A DNA stretch of 31,525 nt from Sphingomonas sp. (GCA_025936675.1 JAICSX010000026.1:1-31525), one strand, 5' to 3'; counted from the stretch's first letter, positions 1-8,473 are shown. Notes: generated by a model not told the origin, from the letters alone. Program-made: numbers and translations.

Positions 1-1
1 G

Positions 2-904
2 CGGGTCGCACCGTCGGCGAAGGCCGTGCAGCTGACCATGAACCGAGACGGCATCCGCGATTTTGCTGCGAAGGAGCTATCGCTCGTCACCAGCAAATAT
101 CGCTTTGCCGAAAGCCGCGAGGAAGCCGAGACAGCGGCTCAAGAGGTGGGCCTTCCCTGCGTGATCAAGCCGGTCATGTCGAGCTCGGGCAAGGGCCAGA
201 GCACGGCGAAGAAGGCGGAGGATGTAGGAAGAGCGTGGGACTATGCCGTCGAGAAGATGCGCGGCGATCGGCCGCGGGTGATCGTCGAGGAGTTTGTCGA
301 CTTCGACAGTGAGATCACCTTGCTGACCGTCGCGACGAAAGACGGCGTCATCTTCTGCGCTCCGGTCGGGCACCGGCAGGAGCTCGGCGACTATCGAGAG
401 AGCTGGCAGCCGGCGGCAATTCCAAGAGAGGCGCTACAGTCCGCGCGTTTCCAGGCGCGCAAGGTCGTCGAGGCGCTCGGCGGCTATGGCATGTTCGGCG
501 TCGAGTTCTTCGTCCGCGGCGACCAGGCGATCTTCTCGGAATTGAGCCCGCGCCCGCACGACACCGGAATGGTTACCCTGATTTCGCAGTTTCCGAACGA
601 GTTCGAGCTTCACTTGCGGGCGATCCTCGAGCTGCCGATCCCGTCGATCGAGCTTGCGGGCCCATCGGCTTCGGCGGTGATCCTGGCCGAGCAGGAGAGC
701 GACGAGTTCTCCTTTGATGGTATTGCCGACGCGCTTGCTCTCGGTGCACCGGGGCGGCCGATGGATGTGCGCATCTTCGCCAAGCCGAAGACTCTCACGA
801 ACCGCCGCATGGGCGTTGCGCTCGCGCGCGGCGAAACCGCCGAGGAAGCGGTCGACCGCGCCCGCGCCGCAGCCTCTCGCGTCAAGATTCGTTATTCGGA
901 TTGA
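2..904 (+). CDS. purT: PurT, formate-dependent GAR transformylase (5' partial)
   Basis: Phosphoribosylglycinamide formyltransferase 2 makes formyl-GAR from GAR, formate and ATP in purine synthesis, in the cytoplasm. The reading frame is open from base 2, so the gene runs off the left edge. The codons before the GTG at 26 still read as PurT (R-V-A-P-S-A-K), so that GTG is not the start. About 300 of roughly 390 residues are visible; the N-terminal substrate-binding part is missing. ATP-grasp signatures are clear: KPVMSSSGKGQS, an EITLLTV strand, CAPVGHRQE, YRESWQP and the metal-binding stretch FSELSPRPHDTGMVTL. It ends 11 bases before the next gene, whose Shine-Dalgarno begins right at its stop, so the two may be cotranscribed. 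Family assignment is very secure. Confidence 0.96.
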   Translation, partial: RVAPSAKAVQLTMNRDGIRDFAAKELSLVTSKYRFAESREEAETAAQEVGLPCVIKPVMSSSGKGQSTAKKAEDVGRAWDYAVEKMRGDRPRVIVEEFVDFDSEITLLTVATKDGVIFCAPVGHRQELGDYRESWQPAAIPREALQSARFQARKVVEALGGYGMFGVEFFVRGDQAIFSELSPRPHDTGMVTLISQFPNEFELHLRAILELPIPSIELAGPSASAVILAEQESDEFSFDGIADALALGAPGRPMDVRIFAKPKTLTNRRMGVALARGETAEEAVDRARAAASRVKIRYSD

Positions 905-915
905 AGGAGGAACCG

Positions 916-1332
916 ATGCGAATCCAATGCTCAGTCGCTTTGTTCACTGCTCTTGCCCTTGCCGCCTGTGATAGCGGCACGAGCCAGCAGGCGACCACCA
1001 ACGGGCCGCAGATCAAGGTCCGTTCGGCAGAGCAGGACCAGCTGAAGACCCTCGACGCCTTCAACCTGGCGATCGGCCTCAAGCGCGCGATCTACGACGC
1101 CGGCTACACCTGCGGGCGAGTCACGGACGCCGGGTTCGTCGGCGAATGGAAGAACCTCGATATGTGGATGGCCCACTGCGAGTACCCGAAGGGCTCGCCC
1201 CGTGATTGGGCGATCTTTGCCGGCCCGGACGGCGGCGCGCAGGTTCGCGACTGCAAGGATATTCCGGGATCAGGGCTTCCCGACTGCGTGATCAAGCAGC
1301 GCCCCAAAGGCAGCTTTACCGAGGTGAAATAG
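916..1332 (+). CDS. Small predicted lipoprotein, unknown function
   Basis: A 138-residue protein of unknown function. The start at ATG 916 is chosen because AAGGAGG lies at 904-909, about six bases upstream; an in-frame TTG at 901 would add five residues but has no ribosome site. The N-terminus is a short signal peptide ending in a lipobox, LAAC, with the lipidated Cys at residue 18 followed by Asp-Ser. The mature part has four further Cys residues that could form disulfides and an aromatic middle (WKNLDMWMAHCEYP). Asp at +2 is an inner-membrane retention signal in enterobacteria, but its meaning here is unknown. It follows purT by 11 bases. I do not recognise a named family. Confidence 0.8.
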   Translation: MRIQCSVALFTALALAACDSGTSQQATTNGPQIKVRSAEQDQLKTLDAFNLAIGLKRAIYDAGYTCGRVTDAGFVGEWKNLDMWMAHCEYPKGSPRDWAIFAGPDGGAQVRDCKDIPGSGLPDCVIKQRPKGSFTEVK

Positions 1333-1348
1333 GTCTAGGAGGCGCGTC

Positions 1349-1642
1349 TCAGCCCGGATTGACCGGGTTGCACTGGCGCGTCTCCTTATATTCGCCAGTC
1401 GCAGAGCGCTCCTTGATGGTGACGCAATTGCCCTGGCGTTGCTCTTCGCGCCAGCTGCCGTCGGGATTGGTCACGCGGTTGCCCTTGGGCACGCGCCTGC
1501 CGTCCTGGATGTCGTAGCTCCAGCCCTTCGGCGTGCGCTGGTCCTGCGGCTTGGCCTGCGCCTGGGCAGCGGTCGTCAACGCTGCGGTCGCGATAAGCAC
1601 GGCCGCCCCGATCATCAGCGCGCTCTTGGCGTTCCGGTTCAT
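1349..1642 (-). CDS. Small secreted protein, unknown function
   Basis: A 97-residue protein if started at the ATG whose codon ends at 1642; ATGs at 1648 and 1657 in the same frame are alternatives. The 1642 start is preferred because AGGAAG lies about eight bases upstream. Residues 1-30 form a Sec signal peptide with an Ala-rich hydrophobic core and an AQA cleavage site. The mature part is short, polar and charged, with two Cys residues and a GWSYDIQDGRRVPKGN stretch that looks like a small folded domain. The upstream-most ATG overlaps the stop of the ABC exporter gene (ATGA at 1657-1654), so the two genes are probably coupled. No family recognised; a periplasmic location is inferred. Confidence 0.72.
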   Translation of the reverse strand: MNRNAKSALMIGAAVLIATAALTTAAQAQAKPQDQRTPKGWSYDIQDGRRVPKGNRVTNPDGSWREEQRQGNCVTIKERSATGEYKETRQCNPVNPG

Positions 1643-1653
1643 GCCCATCTTCC

Positions 1654-3417
1654 TCATCGCTCTTGTGTACTCCCGCCGACGTTAACCCGTGCTGACGGTC
1701 GTTTCGCGCGCAAAACGACCTGGGCGGGGACGCCCGCGACTCCATGTTGGATCAGGGCGACCGAATCGCAATGACTGAGGGTCGATTCGCGGTGTGCGAC
1801 GACCAGCGCCGCGGGCCGAGGGTCCAATCCCTTCAGCCGTTCGATGATTTCGGCTTCGCCCGCGGGATCGAGCGCCGATGTCGCCTCGTCGAGGATGAGC
1901 AGGGTCGGCCTCCGCAAAAGCGCGCGAGCGATCGCCAGCCTCTGGCGTTCGCCGCCCGAAAGGTGGCTGCCGCGATCGCCAACGCTCTCATCGAGGCCTG
2001 CGGCAAAGGCGCGCACCCGCTCAGCCAGGCCGACCCGCTCGAGTGCGTCCCACAGCTCTTCCTCGGTTGCTCTGACATCTTCGGCAAGCAGGTTGCCGCG
2101 GACACTGTCGTTGAAGACGCTTCCCTCCTGGCCGACATAGGCGATCGACGCGCGCCAGCGCTCGAGTGTTTCGCCTTCCAGCTTGCGGCCGTCGACTTCC
2201 ACGGTGCCGGTCTCCGGCGACAGCAGCCCCGCAACGAGGTCCATCAGGGTTGTCTTGCCCGCGCCGGATGGGCCGCCGATCCCGAGCCACTCGCCTTGCT
2301 CGAGGACCAGCGACGCGTTGGCGATGCCCAAGCCTTGAACATATTCGTAGCGCACGCGGTCGAGCTTCAGCTCCTTCCAGGACATTTTCGCCACGGGCCT
2401 ATGCTGGGGCAGCGTCCAATCCAGCCGCCCAAGGCGCTCCTCAATGGCCGCGAATGCCGGGGCAAATGCCGACGCGCGGACGGCGCCGTTCTGAAGCATC
2501 TGCACGGGCCCGTTCATCCGCGCGAACACGACGAGGCTTGTGACCAGGACCGCAAAGGGCAGAGCGAGGACCCGCACGCCGATCAGCAGCAGCAGCGCCG
2601 CAACCACAGCCGCTCCAAATGCCGTCAGCTGCTGCGACGCGGAATAATCGCGCGCCAAGTCCGACATCTGGCGAGCCGTCCGCGACAGGCTGACTCGGTA
2701 TTCTGCGAGGAACGCAGGCACGGCGCCCTGGGCGAGCGCTGCCTTCAGGCCCGCGTGAAGCCGGAAACCTGAGCCGGCGCTTTCGTCCATCGCACCGCTG
2801 ATCGCGAGGCCCCGGCGCGCGCTTCGATGAATGAATCTCGACGACACCACTCCGGCGATCGCGAGCGAGGCGATCGCAACGATCGTCAATGCGGGCGAGA
2901 GGATGAAGGCGACCGCCATCTGCACCAGCAGCATCGTCGCTCCAACGGCGGTCTGCTGGACATAGGCGGCGCCCTCGCCAGCCCTCGGCACATCGTTCAG
3001 CAGCAGCGACTGCATCCCCGATTGACCGATCGAGCTCGCGAACGGCCAGCCGCGACGCGCCAGCGTCGCCGCCGCACGCAGGCGCAAGCTAACCTCATAA
3101 TCGGCTTCGAGGCGCGCGAGCAAAGTGTCGCGTGCAATCAGCAGCGCCGAGCGGATCGCCATCGCTGCAACGAACAAGCCCAGCGCGACCATGAACCGCT
3201 GCTGGCTGCTCCACGACCCAAGCCACGGGACCGCGCGAACGATGCGGCTGTCGCTGCCGATGGCGATGCTAGCCAGCGGAACGATCATTAGCAGGCCAAA
3301 CCCTTCGGCAAGCGCGCCGAGGATCATCAGTACGAACGACAGCCACAGGCGGCGGCCAGCGAACCTTCGATAATCGGAGATGAGAGCGGCTATGCCGCCC
3401 TTCTGCGCCCGTCCCAT
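1654..3417 (-). CDS. ABC exporter, fused membrane and ATPase domains
   Basis: A 587-residue half-transporter that would act as a homodimer in the inner membrane. Residues about 20-310 form a six-helix exporter domain. The ATPase domain follows, with Walker A GPSGAGKTT near residue 382, a Q-loop YVGQEGSVFND, signature LSGGERQRLAIA near 485, Walker B LLILDEATSALD near 505 and the switch His in VVAHR. Organisation matches MsbA/lipid or peptide exporters, but no substrate can be read from the sequence. The C-terminus has a 25-residue basic tail beyond the ATPase fold. It lies 31 bases after rpmJ and overlaps the small secreted protein, so it probably sits in the middle of a three-gene unit. No strong Shine-Dalgarno is visible at its ATG. 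Confidence 0.9.
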   Translation of the reverse strand: MGRAQKGGIAALISDYRRFAGRRLWLSFVLMILGALAEGFGLLMIVPLASIAIGSDSRIVRAVPWLGSWSSQQRFMVALGLFVAAMAIRSALLIARDTLLARLEADYEVSLRLRAAATLARRGWPFASSIGQSGMQSLLLNDVPRAGEGAAYVQQTAVGATMLLVQMAVAFILSPALTIVAIASLAIAGVVSSRFIHRSARRGLAISGAMDESAGSGFRLHAGLKAALAQGAVPAFLAEYRVSLSRTARQMSDLARDYSASQQLTAFGAAVVAALLLLIGVRVLALPFAVLVTSLVVFARMNGPVQMLQNGAVRASAFAPAFAAIEERLGRLDWTLPQHRPVAKMSWKELKLDRVRYEYVQGLGIANASLVLEQGEWLGIGGPSGAGKTTLMDLVAGLLSPETGTVEVDGRKLEGETLERWRASIAYVGQEGSVFNDSVRGNLLAEDVRATEEELWDALERVGLAERVRAFAAGLDESVGDRGSHLSGGERQRLAIARALLRRPTLLILDEATSALDPAGEAEIIERLKGLDPRPAALVVAHRESTLSHCDSVALIQHGVAGVPAQVVLRAKRPSARVNVGGSTQER

Positions 3418-3448
3418 GTCCGGGCGAATAGCAGAATTGCCAGGCTTG

Positions 3449-3574
3449 TTAGCCCTGGCGCGCCTTAAAACGGCGGTTCGTCTTGTTGATGACGTAGGTC
3501 CGGCCGCGACGGCGGATGACTCGGCAGTCCCGGTGGCGCGACTTCAGCGACTTTAGCGAATTGCGAATCTTCAT
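3449..3574 (-). CDS. rpmJ: 50S ribosomal protein bL36, zinc-less form
   Basis: A 41-residue basic protein of the large ribosomal subunit. The sequence [17 protein letters not shown], then [23 protein letters not shown], is typical bL36. It carries only one Cys and lacks the CxxC...CxxxxH zinc ribbon, so it is the zinc-independent type found in many alphaproteobacteria and as the YkgO paralogue of enterobacteria. The ATG ending at 3574 is chosen over longer in-frame starts because the family begins exactly at MKIRNS. A plausible promoter lies at 3641-3669. It is the first gene of a minus-strand group leading into the ABC exporter. Confidence 0.95.
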   Translation of the reverse strand: MKIRNSLKSLKSRHRDCRVIRRRGRTYVINKTNRRFKARQG

Positions 3575-3640
3575 GGCCGGGCGCCTGCTCGTGTCTCGTT
3601 GTTTCGGTTGTAGGAATAGGTCCTTGTCGGACCGGCGGCT

Positions 3641-3669
3641 CACCTAGAGAGCAGACCGCTGCAAGTCAA
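3641..3669 (-). promoter_or_regulatory. Putative rpmJ promoter
   Basis: Read on the minus strand, TTGACT (3669-3664) and TAGGTG (3646-3641) are separated by 17 bases. The -35 is a good housekeeping match; the -10 follows the TAG-start form seen in GC-rich alphaproteobacteria. It would give a leader of about 60 bases before the rpmJ ATG. Position and spacing are seen; activity is inferred. Confidence 0.45.
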
Positions 3670-3719
3670 GGCGTGGACCAGCCGCTGGCACTTAGCAGCA
3701 GCTGCGCCGTTGTCGCGCG

Positions 3720-4736
3720 GTGACGCTCGAATTTCTCCTGTTCGCGATCGGCATCCTGCTTGCCACCATGACCCTGCTCGATGTGTTTGAGACGGTGGTG
3801 GTCCCAGGCGGCAGCCGCGCTTCCCTCAAGGTTGCCAAGCGCCTCGTCTGGATCCTGTTGCCGATGTGGAAGGCCGTCCGCGGCAAGCGGCACGGGCTCT
3901 CGGGGGCATTCGCTCCTTCAGTCCTGGTGCTCTGCTTCATCGTCTGGATGGCCTTCCTCGCCATCGGCTTCGGCCTCATGGCCTATGCCGCGCGAAGCGA
4001 CTTCGAGCCGCCGCTGAGAAGCCTCTTCGACGGTATCTATATCGTCGGCAGCTCGCTTGTGACCGTCGGCCTGTCGCAAAGCAATCCGACGGGCCTCGCG
4101 CGCTGGGTCGTCCTCGCCGCCGGCTTCTGCGGCCTCGCGGTGATGACCATGGCCGTCACTTATTTGCTCGAAGTGCAGAGCAGCGTCGCCAAGCGGGATA
4201 TTGGAATCATCAAGCTCAACACCTCGGCGGGCGAGCCGCCTTCGGCGATCACCTTGCTCCAGCGCTTCGGAGCGATCGGCAACCGCGACGAGATCGCCCA
4301 GGTTCTGCGCGACGGGCGAGACTGGTGCGCAACCGTCCGCCAGAGCCACGCAAACCATCCTTCGCTGATCTATTTCCAGTCGGTCGGGACCGGAGCGGGC
4401 TGGCCGGCGGCGCTGGGCGCATTGCTCGATCTCGCCCTCTTCAGCGAATATTGCCTCGACGAACCGTCATTGCGGGGCGCCGCCGTACTCCTTCGCGACG
4501 AGGGCACCCGCATGGCGCGCGAGCTTGCCGGCGTGATCAGCCTGACGCCGTGCGAGGTCAGCGCCGACGAGCCGGAGCTGAAGCAGGCCGCCGAACAGCT
4601 TCGTTCGAACGGCTATGAGATCCAGAGCTGTGATTTCGGGATCATCTCGCAGCAAAGGGTCCAATACCGAAGTTGCGTCGAGGCGCTTGCCGATCATCTC
4701 GGCAAGCCGACGGCGATGCTGGTTCGCCAGGACTAG
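3720..4736 (+). CDS. Ion-channel-like membrane protein
   Basis: A 338-residue protein with a GTG start at 3720. Three hydrophobic segments are visible: residues 4-28, 64-90 and 128-152. Between the last two is a short pore-loop-like stretch (SLFDGIYIVGSSLVTVGLSQ, residues 101-120). That arrangement matches two-helix potassium channels preceded by an extra N-terminal helix, but the filter position reads TVGLS instead of TVGYG, so ion selectivity is doubtful. Residues 155-338 are a soluble, presumably cytoplasmic domain that I do not recognise; it is not an obvious RCK/TrkA nucleotide-binding fold. The gene is divergent from rpmJ and shares its stop codon bases with convergent galE. Channel assignment is moderate, function unknown. 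Confidence 0.7.
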   Translation: MTLEFLLFAIGILLATMTLLDVFETVVVPGGSRASLKVAKRLVWILLPMWKAVRGKRHGLSGAFAPSVLVLCFIVWMAFLAIGFGLMAYAARSDFEPPLRSLFDGIYIVGSSLVTVGLSQSNPTGLARWVVLAAGFCGLAVMTMAVTYLLEVQSSVAKRDIGIIKLNTSAGEPPSAITLLQRFGAIGNRDEIAQVLRDGRDWCATVRQSHANHPSLIYFQSVGTGAGWPAALGALLDLALFSEYCLDEPSLRGAAVLLRDEGTRMARELAGVISLTPCEVSADEPELKQAAEQLRSNGYEIQSCDFGIISQQRVQYRSCVEALADHLGKPTAMLVRQD

Positions 4737-5728
4737 CCTCGCTCGGCGAGCTTGCGCTCCCACGCCAGCGCGTCGCCGACGATGCGGTCGATGTCGGCAT
4801 ATTGCGGCCGCCAGTCGAGCGTCCGGAGCAGCTTTGCGTTCGCCGCGACCAGCTCGGGCGGATCGCCCGCTCGGCGGCCTTCCATCACCCTTTTCACCGG
4901 AGCGTTGGTGTGGCGGTCGACCGCGTCGAGCACCTCCAGCACGGACAGGCCTTTGCCGTAGCCGCAGTTCATCACGAGATTCTCTTGCGGATGCTCGGTC
5001 AGCCATTCGAGCGCCGCGACATGCGCCGCGGCGAGGTCGCTGACGTGGATATAGTCGCGAATGCAGGTTCCGTCGGGCGTCGGGTAATCGGTGCCGTAGA
5101 CCGCGACGTGCGGGCGCTTGCCGATCGCCGCCTCGGCCGCGATCTTGATGAGGTGGGTTGCGCCCTTGCCGATCTGCCCGGTGCGACCCTTGGGGTCGGC
5201 GCCGGCGACGTTGAAATAGCGGAGCGCGCCATAGTTGAACGGATAAGCAGCGGACGCGTCGCTCAGCATCCGTTCTGTCATCAGCTTGGACGCGCCATAG
5301 GGATTGATCGGGAGCTTCGGGTCTTCCTCGCTGATCGGCACCCGCTCCGGCGCGCCGTAAACCGCCGCGGTCGAGGAAAAGAGGATGTGCTTCACGCCGC
5401 CGTCGACCGCGGCCTCGATCAGTCCATGCGTCGCGACCGTGTTGTTGGCATAATAATCGAGCGGCTTCTCGACCGATTCCGGAACCACGATCGAGCCTGC
5501 GAAATGCATGATCGCGCCGATCTTCAATTCGTCGATGATGCTGTCGACCAGCACTCGCTCGGCGATCGAGCCCTGGTAAAACGGGACGCCGCCGGGCACC
5601 GCTTCGCGAGTGCCGTTGGAGAGATCGTCGATCACCGCGACGTGCCAGCCGGCGTCCTTCAGCGCGAGGACGGCGTGGCTGCCGATATAGCCGGCGCCGC
5701 CGGTGACGAGGACTGGGACCTTGTTCAT
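4733..5728 (-). CDS. galE: UDP-glucose 4-epimerase
   Basis: A 331-residue short-chain dehydrogenase/epimerase interconverting UDP-glucose and UDP-galactose with bound NAD, supplying galactose for surface polysaccharides. The Rossmann motif GGAGYIGSH starts at residue 10. Further signatures are FAGSIVVPESVEKPLDYY, the catalytic SSTAAVYG and YGASKLMTE (YxxxK), and NVAGADPKGRTGQ. Length fits the family. The start is the ATG ending at 5728; no strong ribosome site is visible. It ends convergent with the channel-like gene: the tetranucleotide CTAG at 4733-4736 supplies the stop codon of both genes. Neighbours are not sugar genes, so the polysaccharide context is not shown here. Confidence 0.95.
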   Translation of the reverse strand: MNKVPVLVTGGAGYIGSHAVLALKDAGWHVAVIDDLSNGTREAVPGGVPFYQGSIAERVLVDSIIDELKIGAIMHFAGSIVVPESVEKPLDYYANNTVATHGLIEAAVDGGVKHILFSSTAAVYGAPERVPISEEDPKLPINPYGASKLMTERMLSDASAAYPFNYGALRYFNVAGADPKGRTGQIGKGATHLIKIAAEAAIGKRPHVAVYGTDYPTPDGTCIRDYIHVSDLAAAHVAALEWLTEHPQENLVMNCGYGKGLSVLEVLDAVDRHTNAPVKRVMEGRRAGDPPELVAANAKLLRTLDWRPQYADIDRIVGDALAWERKLAERG

Positions 5729-5844
5729 GCGAAGAGCGCGCTAGCCGACCGGGCACATCCCTGCCAAGCGGTGGCTGAGGTTGCGGGCACTCATATTTCG
5801 TCTATTCAGCCGCGCGACCTTTCGACGCATCCGAGTAAACGCGC

Positions 5845-7017
5845 ATGGCATTCACGATTTCGAGCTCATTTGACGCGGGCAACATCCGCGTGACCAGGCA
5901 GGACGGCGACAGCGCCGACCTGGAGATCGTCACCGATCACATGAGCGACTTCTACCAGTGGTTCTATTTCCGCGTCGCGGGAGCGGCCGGGCGCGAGATC
6001 ACGCTTCGCCTCACCAATTGCGCGGCCTCGGCCTATCCGAACGGCTGGCCCGACTACAAAGGCGTGATGAGCCTCGACCGCGAGGAATGGGTGCGGATCA
6101 GCGACACCAGCTATTCGAACGGCGTGCTGACGATGAAGCTGACCCCGCCGCAGGACGTCGTGTGGGTCGCTTATTTCGCGCCATATTCGATGGAGCGGCA
6201 CCACGACCTCGTGACCCAGACCGCCGCGCTTCCCGGCGTCGGCTATGCATCGCTGGGCAAGAGCCTCGACGGGCAGGACATCGACTGCCTGACCATCGGC
6301 GAGGGCGACTTGAACGTCTGGCTCTACGCCCGCCAGCATCCGGGCGAAAGCATGGCCGAATGGTGGATGGAAGGCGCGCTCGAGAAGCTCACCGACGATG
6401 ACGAACCGGTCGCCCGCGTGCTCCGCAAGGAATGCACCTTCCACATCGTCCCCAACATGAACCCAGATGGCAGCCGGCGCGGCCACCTTCGAACCAATGC
6501 GGTCGGCGTGAACCTCAACCGCGAGTGGCACGCGCCGTCGTCCGAGAAGAGCCCCGAGGTCCTATGCGTCCGCAACGCGATGGACGACAGCCCGCCCGAT
6601 TTCGCGATGGACGTCCACGGCGACGAGGCGATCCCCGCCAACTTTCTCGCGGGGTTCGAGGGCATCCCCTCGCTCACCGACCGCCAGCTCCAGCTCTTCA
6701 ACCTCTTCGCCGAGACTCTCGAGCGCCTCTCGCCCGATTTCCAGCGCAGCCAGGGCTACGAGATCCCGGCGCCGGGCGAAGCGAACATGAGCATGTCCAC
6801 GACCCAGCTCGCCGAGCGCTACGGCTGCGTCTCGATGACTCTCGAAATGCCGTTCAAGGACAATTTCGACCTGCCGGACGAGGTCTACGGCTGGTCTCCG
6901 CAGCGTTCGAAATATCTGGCCTACGCGTGCCTCGACGCGCTCCACGCCGTGCTTCCGGACCTGAAGTCAGCCAAGTCGCAACTCGCTGCAGCCAAGCGCG
7001 AGAAAGTCCCCGTCTGA
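5845..7017 (+). CDS. M14 cytosolic-type carboxypeptidase
   Basis: A 390-residue zinc carboxypeptidase without signal peptide. Residues 1-120 are a beta-rich N-terminal domain typical of the cytosolic carboxypeptidase (CCP/Nna1) branch. The catalytic domain has the zinc motif HPGE (H165, E168), NPDG at 206-209, the NLNREW substrate-binding motif at 223-228, the third zinc ligand H258 in DVHGDE and the general base E334 in MTLEMPF. All catalytic residues are present. Eukaryotic relatives remove glutamates from tubulin; the bacterial substrate is unknown. The stop TGA (7015-7017) overlaps the gpmA ATG by one base, implying translational coupling to a glycolytic gene. Confidence 0.88.
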   Translation: MAFTISSSFDAGNIRVTRQDGDSADLEIVTDHMSDFYQWFYFRVAGAAGREITLRLTNCAASAYPNGWPDYKGVMSLDREEWVRISDTSYSNGVLTMKLTPPQDVVWVAYFAPYSMERHHDLVTQTAALPGVGYASLGKSLDGQDIDCLTIGEGDLNVWLYARQHPGESMAEWWMEGALEKLTDDDEPVARVLRKECTFHIVPNMNPDGSRRGHLRTNAVGVNLNREWHAPSSEKSPEVLCVRNAMDDSPPDFAMDVHGDEAIPANFLAGFEGIPSLTDRQLQLFNLFAETLERLSPDFQRSQGYEIPAPGEANMSMSTTQLAERYGCVSMTLEMPFKDNFDLPDEVYGWSPQRSKYLAYACLDALHAVLPDLKSAKSQLAAAKREKVPV

Positions 7018-7703
7018 TGCCAACGCTCGTGCTGCTGCGGCACGGCCAGTCGCAGTGGAACCTCGAGAACCGCTTCACCGGCTGGTGGGACGTCGACCTT
7101 AGCGCCCAGGGAATCGCCGAAGCCCGCGCGGCCGGGAAGCTGCTGTGTGAGAAAGGCTTCGACTTCGACTGCTGCTTCACCAGCGTCCTCACCCGCGCGA
7201 TCCGAACGCTCAACCTCGTGCTTCACGAGATGGACCAGCTGTGGCTTCCGGTGGCCAAGGACTGGCGCCTAAACGAGCGCCACTATGGCGGCCTCACCGG
7301 CCTCAACAAGCAAGAGATGATCGACAAGGTCGGGGCCGAGCAGGTCAAGATCTGGAGGCGGTCCTACGACATCCCGCCGCCCCCACTCGAGCCGGGCAGC
7401 CAGTATGACGTCAGCGGCGAGCGCCGCTATGCAGGCGTCGAGGTGCCGCGAACCGAGAGCCTCAAGGACACGATCGCCCGGGCGCTCCCTTATTATCATT
7501 CCGAGATCGAGCCGGCGCTGCGCTCGGGCAAGCGTGTGCTGATCGCCGCGCACGGCAACTCGCTACGCGGAATCATCAAATATCTGTCGGATATCGGCGA
7601 TGAGGAGATCGTCGGTCTCGAAATCCCGACCGGCAAGCCGATCGTCTATGAGCTTGCCGACGACCTGTCGGTGATCAGGCGATACTATCTGGAAGAAGCG
7701 TAA
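7017..7703 (+). CDS. gpmA: 2,3-bisphosphoglycerate-dependent phosphoglycerate mutase
   Basis: A 228-residue glycolytic enzyme interconverting 3- and 2-phosphoglycerate through a phosphohistidine. The phosphate-binding motif LRHGQSQWN carries the catalytic His at residue 9. The [24 protein letters not shown] and AAHGNSLRG motifs follow in family order. Length is usual for the bacterial enzyme. The start ATG at 7017 shares a base with the stop of the carboxypeptidase gene. It ends convergent with the GGDEF gene, 33 bases apart; that gap is rich in GCGGCCGC but holds no clear intrinsic terminator. Confidence 0.96.
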   Translation: MPTLVLLRHGQSQWNLENRFTGWWDVDLSAQGIAEARAAGKLLCEKGFDFDCCFTSVLTRAIRTLNLVLHEMDQLWLPVAKDWRLNERHYGGLTGLNKQEMIDKVGAEQVKIWRRSYDIPPPPLEPGSQYDVSGERRYAGVEVPRTESLKDTIARALPYYHSEIEPALRSGKRVLIAAHGNSLRGIIKYLSDIGDEEIVGLEIPTGKPIVYELADDLSVIRRYYLEEA

Positions 7704-7736
7704 GCCGCAGCGGCCGCTTAAACGCCGTCAAGAAGG

Positions 7737-8327
7737 CTACGCGGCCGCTTTACGCCGGTACATCGCCTCGTCGGCGCGCTCCATGACCGCCTCCGCCGTG
7801 TCGAGCGCATCGATCATCCCGACGCCGATCGCAACGCTCAGCGGAAGCGCCTCGCCGTCATGGGTGAAATCACAGGCGGAGATCTGGTCGATGAGGCGCG
7901 CCGCGGTCTCCTGGGCATCATGCTCGTCAGAGCTTTCGAGCAGGATACCGAATTCGTCGCCCCCGATTCGCGCGACCACGTCGCTGTGACGCACGCCCTT
8001 CGACAGCAAGGCCGCGACCTGGATCAGCGCCTCGTCGCCGGCGCGGTGGCCGAAGGTGTCGTTGATGATTTTGAGCCCGTCCAAATCGACGAACAGCATC
8101 GCGCCATTGATCCCATAGCGGTCGACTCGAGCGATGAGTCGCTCGAGCTCACGCATGAAGCCGCGCCGATTCGGCAGGTTGATGAGCGAATCCTGATGGG
8201 CGAGCTGGTCGAGCTGCTCGACCCTCTCCTGGAGCCGGGCAACCTTCGCCCGCAAGAGGCTGATCTCCTCGATCAGCCGATCTCTGTCATCGACGTCAGC
8301 GACGCCGCTCATAATCTGGTCAGACAT
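7737..8327 (-). CDS. GGDEF diguanylate cyclase, cytoplasmic
   Basis: A 196-residue protein predicted to make cyclic di-GMP from two GTP. Residues 15-45 form a heptad-like coiled coil that could mediate dimerisation. The GGDEF domain covers about 45-195, with NLPNRRGF, FVDLDGLKIINDTFGH, the intact GGDEF active-site loop at 122-126 and the inhibitory I-site RxxD (RHSD, 113-116) at the usual five-residue distance. There is no membrane segment and no recognisable sensor domain, so input probably comes through the coiled coil or a partner. It is divergent from purE across a 186-base region with several GANTC sites. Confidence 0.9.
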   Translation of the reverse strand: MSDQIMSGVADVDDRDRLIEEISLLRAKVARLQERVEQLDQLAHQDSLINLPNRRGFMRELERLIARVDRYGINGAMLFVDLDGLKIINDTFGHRAGDEALIQVAALLSKGVRHSDVVARIGGDEFGILLESSDEHDAQETAARLIDQISACDFTHDGEALPLSVAIGVGMIDALDTAEAVMERADEAMYRRKAAA

Positions 8328-8407
8328 TGCCCCGAGCCCTCGCTCTAGTCTGTAACCCGTCCATAGCGCGATTCTACACCCCTGAAAACGCGGGAAATAT
8401 TACGCAT

Positions 8408-8428
8408 ACGATTCAGAAAGCGAATCGT
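8408..8428. promoter_or_regulatory. Perfect inverted repeat with two GANTC sites
   Basis: ACGATTC (8408-8414) and GAATCGT (8422-8428) form perfect 7-base arms around a 7-base spacer, in the divergent region between the GGDEF gene and purE. Each arm contains a GANTC site. It could be an operator for either gene; no regulator is identified. Confidence 0.4.
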
Positions 8429-8444
8429 TGCCCGAAAGCCGCAA

Positions 8445-8473
8445 TTGCCTAGCCGGAATCGGCTCCCTAAACG
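8445..8473 (+). promoter_or_regulatory. Possible purE promoter
   Basis: TTGCCT (8445-8450) and TAAACG (8468-8473) are 17 bases apart, about 40 bases before the purE ATG. Both boxes are imperfect matches, so this is a weak call. Confidence 0.22.

Noticed and set aside
1744..2772. 342-codon open frame on the plus strand
   Set aside because: Antisense to the ABC exporter with intact ATPase motifs on the other strand.
4467..5756. 429-codon open frame on the minus strand overlapping galE
   Set aside because: Arg-rich shadow of galE in another frame.
7704..7750. Intrinsic terminator between gpmA and the GGDEF gene
   Set aside because: Two GCGGCCGC palindromes are present, but there is no stable stem followed by a T-run on either strand.
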